DNA of 28,108 nt from Leptolinea sp964424035. Lineage in GTDB: Bacteria; Chloroflexota; Anaerolineae; Anaerolineales; Anaerolineaceae. Position numbers and translations under genes: made by a program. The DNA lies in assembly GCA_964424035.1 (NCBI GenBank), contig CAYRHB010000040.1, forward strand, positions 1 through 28,108, in the 5' to 3' direction. The notes below the pieces were generated by a model. The model saw only the letters and a list, made by a program, of their open reading frames with translations, did not search any database and was not told the origin of the DNA. Below, one piece after another: positions 1 to 7,926 of this stretch. Within the stretch, counting starts at the first letter, position 1. Each line of letters opens with the position of its first letter.

Positions 1-18
1 TCTATTACGTTTTTCTGT

Positions 19-726
19 TTATTCTTCCTGTCCCATACTGGTCCACGTATCCGTATAAATAACATCCGCATTTTTTACCGCGGTATGAGGATCACGCATT
101 GTTTGAATTGACCCGCCTGATTTCGTATTGAATGCTTCACATTCTTTGACTGCTTTCTCAGGAAGATCATAACCTTCAGGCGCAGCCAGTGTGAAGTGAG
201 CACCCAGCTTTGAACAAACATGCATTAAAGATACTGCGACATTATTCCCATCACCAACAAATGTAACATTCAGGTCTTTAATCCGGCTATATTTTTCCAG
301 AATCGTCAAAGCATCCGCCATTCCCTGGCAGGGATGATCATAATCACTCAAACCATTAATAACAGGAACACTGGACCATTGAGCCAGGTCAAGGACATGT
401 TGATGGGCAAAAACGCGTGCCATCACAACATCTACATATCCAGCGAGTACCCGGGCAACATCCGCAATCGATTCCCGCTGACCAAGCCCGATTTCATTCG
501 GAGAAAGATAGAGCGCATCACCGCCAAGGTGACGCATGGCCATATCAAAACTGACACGCGTACGGAGGCTGGGTTTTTGAAAAACCATTCCCAACACTTT
601 GTTCTTCAGTAATGGTTTGTTCTCTCCCTTTTCACGTCTTTCTTTTTTTAATTCAATAGCCAGATCCAGGATTCCCTGAAGTTCTTCCGGAGAGTAGTCA
701 GCGATGGAAATAAAATCATTCTTCAT
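19..726 (-). CDS. argF: Ornithine carbamoyltransferase, cut short by an in-frame stop
   Basis: This enzyme makes citrulline from ornithine and carbamoyl phosphate in cytoplasmic arginine synthesis. The carbamoyl-phosphate loop is visible as KPSLRTRVSF, the DHPCQ motif follows, and DTWTSMGQEE closes the visible part. The family is usually about 310 residues; only 235 are encoded here. A TAA at 19-21 stops translation, yet the same frame continues on the far side as TEKRNR, which is what the family normally shows after GQE. The HCLP motif and the C-terminal part of the ornithine domain would lie beyond the window edge. I chose ATG 726 over the TTG at 732 because AAGGAG lies just upstream of it. 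The gene sits 26 bp after the fmdB-like gene, probably in one operon. The stop may be a real nonsense mutation or a sequence error. Confidence 0.88.
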   Translation of the reverse strand: MKNDFISIADYSPEELQGILDLAIELKKERREKGENKPLLKNKVLGMVFQKPSLRTRVSFDMAMRHLGGDALYLSPNEIGLGQRESIADVARVLAGYVDVVMARVFAHQHVLDLAQWSSVPVINGLSDYDHPCQGMADALTILEKYSRIKDLNVTFVGDGNNVAVSLMHVCSKLGAHFTLAAPEGYDLPEKAVKECEAFNTKSGGSIQTMRDPHTAVKNADVIYTDTWTSMGQEE

Positions 727-752
727 AAACAACTCCTTTTTATATGGTCAGA

Positions 753-983
753 TTAATGATGACAGGAACCGCATGACCCGCCATGGCAATTGCCGCAACC
801 AGAACTCCCAACGGAGCTGGATGAGGAACTGCCCGCAGACTTCGCATAGAATGTCGAAAGGACTTTATGGGTATTCTTGCTTTCGCATTTCACACAAATC
901 GCCGGCAAATCTGCTTCAGAAAAACAACGGCGGACTTCAAAAGTCTGCCGGCAATCAGAACATTCATACTCGTAGATAGGCAT
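753..983 (-). CDS. FmdB-family zinc ribbon protein with Cys/His-rich tail
   Basis: A 76-residue protein starting MPIYEYEC, the hallmark of the FmdB / CxxC_CxxC_SSSS putative regulatory family. Two CxxC knuckles (ECSDC near residues 7-10 and CVKC near 30-33) would bind one zinc ion. A serine-rich stretch follows, then a Cys/His/Gly-rich end (CGNCHGGSCGSCHH) that could bind another metal. The in-frame ATG at 998 is rejected because the AAGGAG at its own codons 2-3 is correctly spaced for ATG 983. The molecular role of the family is unproven; members are often called regulatory proteins. It is the first gene of a likely two-gene operon with argF and is divergent from phnD. Confidence 0.85.
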   Translation of the reverse strand: MPIYEYECSDCRQTFEVRRCFSEADLPAICVKCESKNTHKVLSTFYAKSAGSSSSSSVGSSGCGNCHGGSCGSCHH

Positions 984-1097
984 ATTGTTCTCCTTCATAG
1001 ATTCTACCGCCCGTAATGGGGGATGTCAATTCAACGATTTTGTAATAGTTTATTAAACAGACTACTAGATGTTAACATGGCACTAATGGATGTCTGC

Positions 1098-1126
1098 TTG
1101 CTTCACACATAAATACGGACTATTAT
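1098..1126 (+). promoter_or_regulatory. Candidate sigma-70-type promoter of phnD
   Basis: TTGCTT at 1098-1103 and TATTAT at 1121-1126 are separated by exactly 17 bp. Transcription would begin near 1133, leaving a short leader with AAGGAG (1148-1153) before the phnD ATG at 1160. Called by eye from consensus. Confidence 0.5.
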
Positions 1127-1159
1127 TAATTCATTCTAATCTATCCGAAGGAGAACATT

Positions 1160-2306
1160 ATGCAAAAGAAGAGTAGCCTAGTTCTTGTAATGGTTGCGCT
1201 GCTGACAGTAGCATCCATGCTACTGACGGCCTGCCAACCCGCACCTGCGCCGACAGAAGCACCCGCACCCGTAGTGGAAGAACCGACCAAGGCTCCCGAG
1301 CCGACAAAAGCTCCTGAACCGACAGAAGCTCCGGCAGAACCGGAAGTTGGTTCCGCTGAGCATCCCATTAAAGTTTTGTTTGTGCCTTCCACTGACGCGA
1401 ATGTAATCGTAAGCGGTGGTCAGATCATGGCTGACGCGTTGAAGAAAGCAACCGGCTATGAATTTGAAGTCTCGGTTCCTACTTCTTATGCAGCTACCAT
1501 TGAAGAGATGTGCGCATCTCCAACTGATACCATCGGTTTCATCCCCGGCCTTGGATATGTTTTGGCCAACAAACTCTGTGGTGTTGATGCTGCCTTCAAA
1601 GCCGTACGCTATGGGTCATCTGTCTACTGGGCAGAGTTCATTGTCAAACGCGACAGTGATTTCAAAGATATCAATGACCTGGCCGGTAAAAAATGGGGGT
1701 ACGGTGATGTCGGTTCAACCTCAGGCTATCTGGTACCTCTGGCCATGTTCAAAGATGCCGGTATTGAACCGGGGGAAAAAGTCGCAACTGGCGGACACCC
1801 GCAGACTGTAAAAGCAGTTTACAACGGAGAAGTTGATTTCGGTACAGTCTTCTATACTCCTCCTTCAGTTCCTGAAGGCGTGGATAAATGGGAAGAAGGG
1901 AAGTTCCCCGATATCCCGGATGATCTGATTAGCGAATGCCAGGTCACAGAAGACAAAAAGAAAATTATGTGTGGTGGATACAAAGTAAACGATGCCCGTG
2001 CCAATATACGTGAAGAGGCGCCGGATGTTATTGAAAAGGTAAAGATCCTGACTGTGTCTCCGTCCATCCCGAATGATACACTTTCATTTGGTCCGGACTT
2101 CCCGGCTGATGTCCGCGAGAAGATCAGCACTGCTTTAGTTGATTTCTCCCAGACANNNNNNNNNNACAGAAGATTGGAAGGAATCAATCGGCAAGCAGGA
2201 CTTCTATGCCTGGGACGGTATTGCAGAAACCAATGACGCAGAATTTGATTTTGTCCGTATCATGGTTGAAGCTGCCGGCATCACCATGGAGAGCCTGGGC
2301 GAGTAA
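1160..2306 (+). CDS. phnD: Phosphonate-type ABC transporter substrate-binding lipoprotein (contains assembly gap)
   Basis: Membrane-anchored binding protein that would capture a phosphonate, phosphite or similar oxyanion and hand it to PhnE/PhnC. The N-terminus is a lipoprotein signal with lipobox LLTAC (Cys25), followed by a P/T/E/A-rich spacer to about residue 60. The core is PhnD-like: a ligand-loop region with GDVGSTSGYLVPL, then GHPQTVKAVYNGEVDFGTVF. Ten Ns at 2156-2165 break the frame. The bases on the two sides overlap by ACA, and merging them restores an in-frame SQTEDWKES reading to the TAA at 2304-2306 (..AAGITMESLGE), so the gene is probably intact at about 377 residues. A strong terminator follows directly. 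The ligand cannot be told from sequence, and no phosphonate catabolic gene is in the window. Confidence 0.88.
2156..2165. other. Assembly gap inside phnD
   Basis: Ten Ns. The left side ends ..CAGACA and the right begins ACAGAAGATTGG. Collapsing the shared ACA removes 13 bases and restores the phnD reading frame, so probably nothing is missing here. Confidence 0.9.
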
Positions 2307-2318
2307 TCTTATGCCTCA

Positions 2319-2361
2319 AGAGCCGGAGTTCATGTATGATGAACTCCGGCTCTTTTTATTT
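2319..2361 (+). terminator. Intrinsic terminator after phnD
   Basis: A perfect 14-bp stem (AGAGCCGGAGTTCA at 2319-2332 pairing with 2340-2353), a 7-nt loop, then TTTTTATTT. It starts 13 bp after the phnD stop. It should separate phnD from phnCE transcription or allow only partial read-through. Confidence 0.92.
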
Positions 2362-2388
2362 GTAGACAAATTGGAAGTAGATTAGAAT
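2360..2388 (+). promoter_or_regulatory. Candidate promoter of phnCE
   Basis: TTGTAG at 2360-2365, a 17-bp spacer, and TAGAAT at 2383-2388, beginning inside the T-tract of the phnD terminator. This would give phnC and phnE their own start of transcription 36 bp before the phnC ATG. Confidence 0.5.
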
Positions 2389-2423
2389 ACTATTAATCCA
2401 AATCAAGATAGGTAATCATTATC

Positions 2424-3200
2424 ATGGAACAACCTGATCAATCCTACCAGCTTGAAGTTAAAAATTTAACCAAGGTGTATGAAGGGGGAGTACAAGCCCT
2501 TACCGATGTTTCTTTCAACGTCAAGAAAGGTGAGTTTCTCGCCATCATCGGGTTAAGCGGATCAGGCAAATCTACATTATTAAGATGCATCAATCGCCTG
2601 ATTGAACCAACAGCAGGATCAATAGTCTTTGGGGGTATGGCAGTGACCGGCGCAACCGATGATGAATTGCGACATATCCGGCGGAAAATTGGGATGGTCT
2701 TCCAGCATTTCAACCTGGTCAGCCGCTCAAGTGTTTTGACCAATGTACTGGCCGGTCGTCTGGGATACGCCAATCCAGCCTGGAGTTTATTCAATCGTTT
2801 TTCAAAAGATGATATTAAATCTGCCGTAAAACAACTTGATCGAGTCGGGATAGCCGATAAAGCCGGCTATCGGGCGGATGAACTTTCCGGTGGACAACAG
2901 CAGCGTGTGGGTGTTGCCCGCGCTTTAATGCAGGATCCTGAAATGATCCTGGCGGATGAACCGGTGGCGTCACTAGATCCGGTTCTTGCCCATAGCATTA
3001 TGCAATATCTGGAAGAGATCAATAAAAAGGACGGTGTAACTGTACTTTGCAGTCTTCACTTCCTTGATCTTGTCCATCGCTATTCAGACAGGGTGATCGC
3101 ATTAAACAACGGACAAATGGTTTTTGACGGATTGCCCAAAGATATTGATGATTCAAAATTTAAAGAAATCTACGGCAAAGATGCCGAACGGGTGGGCTAA
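2424..3200 (+). CDS. phnC: Phosphonate-type ABC transporter ATP-binding protein
   Basis: ATPase that powers uptake through PhnE. All ABC motifs are present: Walker A GLSGSGKST (residues 43-51), Q-loop Gln94 in MVFQHFNLV, signature LSGGQQQR (154-161), Walker B MILADEP (174-180) and a C-terminal switch histidine in SLHFLDL. The segment SRSSVLTNVLAGRLG is typical of PhnC rather than of amino-acid importers. Its 258 residues match the family. The stop is immediately followed by the phnE ATG with no spacer, so the two are translationally linked. The ATG at 2424 has only a weak Shine-Dalgarno (AGGTAA). Confidence 0.93.
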   Translation: MEQPDQSYQLEVKNLTKVYEGGVQALTDVSFNVKKGEFLAIIGLSGSGKSTLLRCINRLIEPTAGSIVFGGMAVTGATDDELRHIRRKIGMVFQHFNLVSRSSVLTNVLAGRLGYANPAWSLFNRFSKDDIKSAVKQLDRVGIADKAGYRADELSGGQQQRVGVARALMQDPEMILADEPVASLDPVLAHSIMQYLEEINKKDGVTVLCSLHFLDLVHRYSDRVIALNNGQMVFDGLPKDIDDSKFKEIYGKDAERVG

Positions 3201-5024
3201 ATGAAGACACAAAATGAAAAGAAAGCCTCCATCTGGCGATCTCTGGGGATTTTTGTAGCCATAATATTGGCAGTATTGGTTTATGCGTATGGGTTTCAGG
3301 TTACCAAGGTGAACCTGGAAGAGACAAAATCAGCCCGACGGCAGGAACAACTGTTGCGCATCATCAGAGCGCTTGCAAAACCAGACCTGTTTGCATATGA
3401 AAAAGAAGAATTCCGGGTTAACCTTCCCATACAGGTGCCTTGTTCTGGTTCCGATATAACTACTCAAGCCGATGAATCCGGCGCATATCTGGTAATAACA
3501 CCGGCATGTGTTGAACCTGGTGGAAAAGCAACAATTGAAGGATTCAACCTTCCACCCAATGCTGCCGGTCCAGTAAACTTCATTCCACCCAGTAATGTAA
3601 CGCTCGAATTGGCTGATGTTGAAACAGATCAAAATGGGTATTTTCAGGCATCCGTAAAGATACCAAACCGTCCAAATGAAACGGTACAAAAGATTGAAGC
3701 CATTATTCGACGAAATGTAGGAACACCACACCTTACACAGACAGCATATGACACCTGGGATAAGATCATTGAGACCATATTCCTGGCGTTGTTGGCGACT
3801 ACCATTGGAACGCTCTTATCAATACCAATAAGTTTCTTTGCCGCCCGAAATTTGATGAAAGAAATCGAATCAAACTTGATCGGTCTTTCCGCTCAGATTA
3901 TTGCCATTCCGATTGGTTTTGCGATAGGCCAATATGTGGCAGATTGGATGAGCGCCATTGGTGATGAATTAACGAAAACCATCTGGTTGGCTCTTATTAT
4001 CCTTATTTTTGTTCCGATAGTAGCGCTCAGGGCAATCAGATGGGCATTACCCCAGGAAGATGAGCAACTACCATCACAAAACATCCGAATACTACGTTGG
4101 ATGAGTATATTACTGGTCATGCTAGTTTCTCTTATAACAATTTCTGTACTTGCAGGATTAATGGATAAGAGCGGGCAATACCTGCAAACAGCCCTTGGAG
4201 GTTTTGGTTTTCTTGGACTGTTCCTGAAGAATATTGGACAAATTCTTCGTATGTTGATCTCCATAACCGCGGCACTCGCGGCGGCAGGTGTTCTGAGCAG
4301 TTATGCCGGGAAGATGGGTGTCAACCTGCAAAGGAAATTATCTTCAAACCAGACAAAAATCATCGGAACGCTGATGGCCATGGTTGCCGGCGCATTAATT
4401 TTCATACTCATTGGCGCCGGGATAAACTGGCTATACCAGATCGAGAATCCCTTGTATTGGGCGATTATTCCAGGAATTGCAGGTGCATTGGGTGGTTTGC
4501 TGGTTGGAATATTGACAAGAAAATCTGATCTCCTGCCAATCGGTATGATCGTTTACTATGTGACCCGGACAATTCTCAACGCGTTAAGGTCCATTGAATC
4601 ATTGATCATGGTCATAGTTTTTGTTGTTTGGGTCGGGATAGGCCCGTTCGCGGGTGTGCTTGCTCTTTCGTTGCACACTGTTGCCGCACTGGCAAAACTG
4701 TATTCTGAACAGGTGGAGAGCATTCTTGCCGGACCTGTAGAAGCCATCAAAGCCACAGGTGCCAACTGGATGCAGACTGTTGTTTATGCTGTGATCCCAC
4801 AGATCATTCCACCGTATATATCCTTCACAATGTACCGTTGGGATATCAATGTCCGCATGTCCACGATCATTGGTTTCGCCGGCGGCGGAGGTATCGGCTT
4901 CCTTCTCATTCAGAACATTAATCTGTTAAACTACAGAGCCGCATCTGCTCAGATGATTGCGATTGCTGTTGTGGTGGCATCCATGGATTATCTGAGTTCA
5001 AAAATGCGGGAGAAAGTTGTTTGA
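3201..5024 (+). CDS. phnE: Phosphonate-type ABC transporter permease with large insert
   Basis: Membrane channel of the importer. At 607 residues it is about twice the usual PhnE length. Visible order: one N-terminal membrane segment (about 13-32); an extracytoplasmic region to about 180 whose GGKATIEGFNLPP part looks like an Ig/IPT-type beta fold; the start of the permease domain (TIFLALLATTIGTLLSIPISFFAARN, about 191-216); an extra hydrophobic block of about 230 residues; then the rest of the permease from RTILNALRSIESLI onward. The EAA loop for contacting PhnC (PVEAIKATGANWMQ, near 512-525) and the ending NVRMSTIIGFAGGGGIG are typical. It follows phnC with no gap. The insert has no function I recognise. 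Confidence 0.88.
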   Translation: MKTQNEKKASIWRSLGIFVAIILAVLVYAYGFQVTKVNLEETKSARRQEQLLRIIRALAKPDLFAYEKEEFRVNLPIQVPCSGSDITTQADESGAYLVITPACVEPGGKATIEGFNLPPNAAGPVNFIPPSNVTLELADVETDQNGYFQASVKIPNRPNETVQKIEAIIRRNVGTPHLTQTAYDTWDKIIETIFLALLATTIGTLLSIPISFFAARNLMKEIESNLIGLSAQIIAIPIGFAIGQYVADWMSAIGDELTKTIWLALIILIFVPIVALRAIRWALPQEDEQLPSQNIRILRWMSILLVMLVSLITISVLAGLMDKSGQYLQTALGGFGFLGLFLKNIGQILRMLISITAALAAAGVLSSYAGKMGVNLQRKLSSNQTKIIGTLMAMVAGALIFILIGAGINWLYQIENPLYWAIIPGIAGALGGLLVGILTRKSDLLPIGMIVYYVTRTILNALRSIESLIMVIVFVVWVGIGPFAGVLALSLHTVAALAKLYSEQVESILAGPVEAIKATGANWMQTVVYAVIPQIIPPYISFTMYRWDINVRMSTIIGFAGGGGIGFLLIQNINLLNYRAASAQMIAIAVVVASMDYLSSKMREKVV

Positions 5025-5056
5025 GACTTTCCATTTTCTGAAAAAAGGATTTTGAA

Positions 5057-5653
5057 GTGATTTCTGCCATAATTGTTTGTGCCATTTATGTTTCTGCACA
5101 GCTGCTGTCGAATATTGCCAGTTTGCAAATAGTCATGTTCGCCGGATTATCATTTGATGCCGGGACATTTATTTATCCCATCACATTCACACTTCGGGAC
5201 CTGGCTCATAAAGTCCTGGGGTTAAAGGGTGTCAGGGTTTTGATCGTAACGGCCGTTGCGATAAACCTTTTCATGGCAGTTTTCTTCTGGTTTGTGTCAA
5301 CCCTTCAACCTGACACAGCTGCAGGCAGCAGTGAAGTCTGGGGTAAAGTGCTTTCACCAGTCTGGCGTATAACCATTGCCAGCATACTTTCACAACTGAT
5401 CGCGGAATTAACTGACACGGAAGTTTACCGGGTCTGGGTAGACCGGATCACACATCGGTTTCAATGGATGCGGGTTCTGGTCAGTAATTCAATCAGCGTT
5501 CCGTTGGATTCACTTGCGTTTTCTTTTATGGCTTTCTACGGAACCATGCCAGTAGAATCTGTATGGGGCATTTTTTGGGCAAATGTTATTATTAAAATGC
5601 TGGTTACTGTAATCAGTTTGCCTTTCATCTATCTTGTCAAAGAAAGAAGTTAA
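5057..5653 (+). CDS. Queuosine precursor transporter (YhhQ/VUT family)
   Basis: A 198-residue membrane protein with about six hydrophobic segments. Family marks are the DAGTFIYPITFTLRDLAHK stretch near residues 35-53, LSQLIAELTDTEVYR in the middle, and NSISVPLDSLAFSFMAF later, each placing a charged or polar residue in the membrane. YhhQ-type proteins import 7-deazaguanine precursors (preQ0/preQ1) for tRNA queuosine; other members of the family are untested. The start is GTG 5057, with AAAGGA about 7 bp before it. It lies 32 bp after phnE and 16 bp before the methyltransferase start, so it may be read from the phnCE promoter. Confidence 0.82.
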   Translation: MISAIIVCAIYVSAQLLSNIASLQIVMFAGLSFDAGTFIYPITFTLRDLAHKVLGLKGVRVLIVTAVAINLFMAVFFWFVSTLQPDTAAGSSEVWGKVLSPVWRITIASILSQLIAELTDTEVYRVWVDRITHRFQWMRVLVSNSISVPLDSLAFSFMAFYGTMPVESVWGIFWANVIIKMLVTVISLPFIYLVKERS

Positions 5654-5669
5654 ACGGGTGAGACTACTC

Positions 5670-7055
5670 ATGACAAAGGACACGAAAAAAATTTCATCCT
5701 CCTTCCGTGACCCAAGCGGATTCCTTTTTACCAGGGACGATACACTTTTCCGTCAAATAAATAAAGAATATGAGTCAATCTATAAGAAATTGATGACGGG
5801 TGGTCTTTACGCCCAACTCATAAAAAAGGGATGGCTGATTCCACATGAAGAGGTGTCAGATATAAAACCGGCGGATCCAGATAATGCATTTCTGGTTATT
5901 AAACCCGTTAAAGTTGACTTCATTTCTTATCCATATGAATGGTCTTTCAGTCAGCTTAAAGATGCGGCTCTGATTACTCTAAAAATTCAAGGGGCAGCGC
6001 TGGAGAAAGGGCTAACCCTTAAAGATGCCAGTGCCTATAACATCCAGTTTTATAAAGGCAAACCTGTTCTCATTGACACACTTTCATTCGATGATTACAC
6101 AGAAGGTAAACCCTGGGATGCGTACCGCCAATTCTGCCAGCATTTTCTGGCCCCTCTTGCCTTGATGTCCAAGGTTGATATCCGATTAAATCAACTTTTA
6201 AGAGTTTATATCGATGGTATCCCGTTGGACCTTACATCAACATTGTTACCCTGGAGCACAAAATTTAACCTTGGATTGGCAACCCATATCCATATTCATG
6301 CCAATGCTCAGAAAAAGTATTCCGAATCGCAGGGAAAAACAGAGGGTACAGCAACTGTCTCAAAAATGGGGTTGTTGGGCTTGATCGACAATCTGCAAAA
6401 TACGGTCAAAAGTCTGGAATGGTCGCCCAAAGGAACAGAATGGGCCGAGTATTACGATATCACTAATTATTCCTCCTCTGCGTTTGATGAAAAGAAAAAC
6501 CTGGTTAGAAGTTTTGTGCAGGCTGCAGGCGGCGGAAAAATTTGGGACCTCGGTGCCAATACCGGTGAATTCAGCCGGGCTGTTGTTGAATGTGGAAATG
6601 TCGTATCTTTTGACATAGATCCGGCAGCCGTGGAAAAGAACTATAACCAGGTAAAAAATGAAAAAGAAACGGGAATTCTTCCTCTCGTACTTGACCTGAC
6701 CAATCCCAGTGCATCCATAGGTTGGGCCAATCAGGAAAGGGACTCTTTTGAAGCACGTGGTCCGGTGGATGTGGTTCTGGCTCTGGCTCTGATCCACCAT
6801 ATCTGTATCTCAAATAATGTACCTCTAGAGAGTTTCGCATCATATCTATCCGGTCTGGGGAAGCATCTGGTCATCGAATTTGTTCCAAAGGAAGATTCAC
6901 AGGTTCAAAAACTACTCAGCACACGGAAAGATATATTCCCACACTATACAATTGAAGGATTTGAAAATGCTTTCACCAAATCTTTCGAAATTGTTAAAAA
7001 ACAACCGGTTGAAGGCAGTCTTCGAGTGTTATATTTATTGAAGGTAAAAAAATAA
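5670..7055 (+). CDS. Two-domain SAM-dependent methyltransferase (NoeA-like)
   Basis: A 461-residue protein. The C-terminal part is a class I methyltransferase: SAM motif I IWDLGANTGEFS (about residues 290-301), an acidic motif II VVSFDIDP, and a later LALALIHHI segment. The roughly 280-residue N-terminal part is a separate domain containing LKDASAYNIQF followed by VLIDTLSFDDY, a spacing like the catalytic loop and metal-binding Asp of kinase-fold phosphotransferases, though the usual His is absent. Similar proteins are often named nodulation protein NoeA-related methyltransferases; their substrates are largely unknown. ATG 5670 was chosen because GGGTGAG precedes it, whereas the upstream TTG at 5634 lies inside the previous gene. 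Only 20 bp separate its stop from the vWA gene start. Confidence 0.8.
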   Translation: MTKDTKKISSSFRDPSGFLFTRDDTLFRQINKEYESIYKKLMTGGLYAQLIKKGWLIPHEEVSDIKPADPDNAFLVIKPVKVDFISYPYEWSFSQLKDAALITLKIQGAALEKGLTLKDASAYNIQFYKGKPVLIDTLSFDDYTEGKPWDAYRQFCQHFLAPLALMSKVDIRLNQLLRVYIDGIPLDLTSTLLPWSTKFNLGLATHIHIHANAQKKYSESQGKTEGTATVSKMGLLGLIDNLQNTVKSLEWSPKGTEWAEYYDITNYSSSAFDEKKNLVRSFVQAAGGGKIWDLGANTGEFSRAVVECGNVVSFDIDPAAVEKNYNQVKNEKETGILPLVLDLTNPSASIGWANQERDSFEARGPVDVVLALALIHHICISNNVPLESFASYLSGLGKHLVIEFVPKEDSQVQKLLSTRKDIFPHYTIEGFENAFTKSFEIVKKQPVEGSLRVLYLLKVKK

Positions 7056-7075
7056 CATCTTTTTTGGAGAAGCTA

Positions 7076-7921
7076 ATGGCATATCAGGCTGAAATCAGTC
7101 GCGCAAATCCAACGTGTTTTCTGTTTCTCGTTGATCACTCCACATCCATGAATGAACCGGTTATGGGGACTGAGGGGAATCCGAAAAAATCCGAGTTTGT
7201 AGCGGAGGCTCTTAATCGTGTTTTGCAAAGTCTGGTAGTGTCAGCTTCAAAAGATCTGGATATCCGGCCGTATTACCAGGTAGGTATTATCGGATACGGC
7301 TCCGAAATAAAATCGATTCTTCCAGGTGCAGATCCTGAAACGCATCTGGCCTGGATTAATGAAGTCTATCAAAATCCACTTCGTATAGAAGATCGAACCC
7401 GCCAGGAACCCGACGGGGAAGGAGATTTCATTGATGTCAAAGTGAAATTCCCTGTCTGGGTTGAACCGTACGCCCGGGGTCATACCCCCATGCGGCAGGT
7501 ATTTGAAGAAGCCCATCGAATACTATCCCAATGGGTTGAAGAAAATCCGGATTCGTACCCGCCAACCGTGATTAACCTGACCGACGGACAATCCAACGAT
7601 GGAAAAGTATCACTTGCGGCAGAGAATCTATGCTCTCTTTCCACCAATGATGGGCATGTGCTACTGATCACCTTGCATACATCTTCAAATCCTTACGATT
7701 CGCCGGTTCTATATCCATCCAGTGTGGAAGAGATGCCCGATTTTGCATCCCGTGCTATGTTCACTATGTCCAGTCCTTTGCCAGAAAATCTACGTAGAGC
7801 AGCGGAAGACATTTTGGGAATGGAAGTGTCAGAAGGCTCCCGCAGTATTGTCTACAATTCGGACATTTCCGGCATCGTACAGGGATTGGAGATCGGTACG
7901 CGTCCGGCCAATCTGATCTGA
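7076..7921 (+). CDS. vWA domain protein, TerY/YegL-like
   Basis: A 281-residue cytoplasmic von Willebrand factor A domain protein with no signal peptide. The metal-ion-dependent adhesion site is complete: DHSTS (Asp20, Ser22, Ser24), Thr137 in GHTPM and Asp170 in LTDGQSND. Such domains bind a divalent ion and a partner protein. It stands directly before a PP2C-like phosphatase and a kinase-like gene, the arrangement called the TerY-P triad and seen in E. coli as yegL-yegK-yegI. The likely role is a scaffold or target in a phosphorylation circuit; the signal is unknown. ATG 7076 is preferred because GGAGAA lies 5 bp upstream; the TTG at 7064 would place that site inside the gene. Confidence 0.87.
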   Translation: MAYQAEISRANPTCFLFLVDHSTSMNEPVMGTEGNPKKSEFVAEALNRVLQSLVVSASKDLDIRPYYQVGIIGYGSEIKSILPGADPETHLAWINEVYQNPLRIEDRTRQEPDGEGDFIDVKVKFPVWVEPYARGHTPMRQVFEEAHRILSQWVEENPDSYPPTVINLTDGQSNDGKVSLAAENLCSLSTNDGHVLLITLHTSSNPYDSPVLYPSSVEEMPDFASRAMFTMSSPLPENLRRAAEDILGMEVSEGSRSIVYNSDISGIVQGLEIGTRPANLI

Positions 7922-7926
7922 TCGTC

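Noticed and set aside
1040..1068. TTGTAA-17-TACTAG as the phnD promoter
   Set aside because: The -10 match is poor and a better pair lies downstream at 1098-1126.
1141..1392. Open frame on the minus strand rich in Gly/Ser/Ala opposite the start of phnD
   Set aside because: It is the antisense shadow of the repetitive P/T/E/A linker of the lipoprotein, with no ribosome site.
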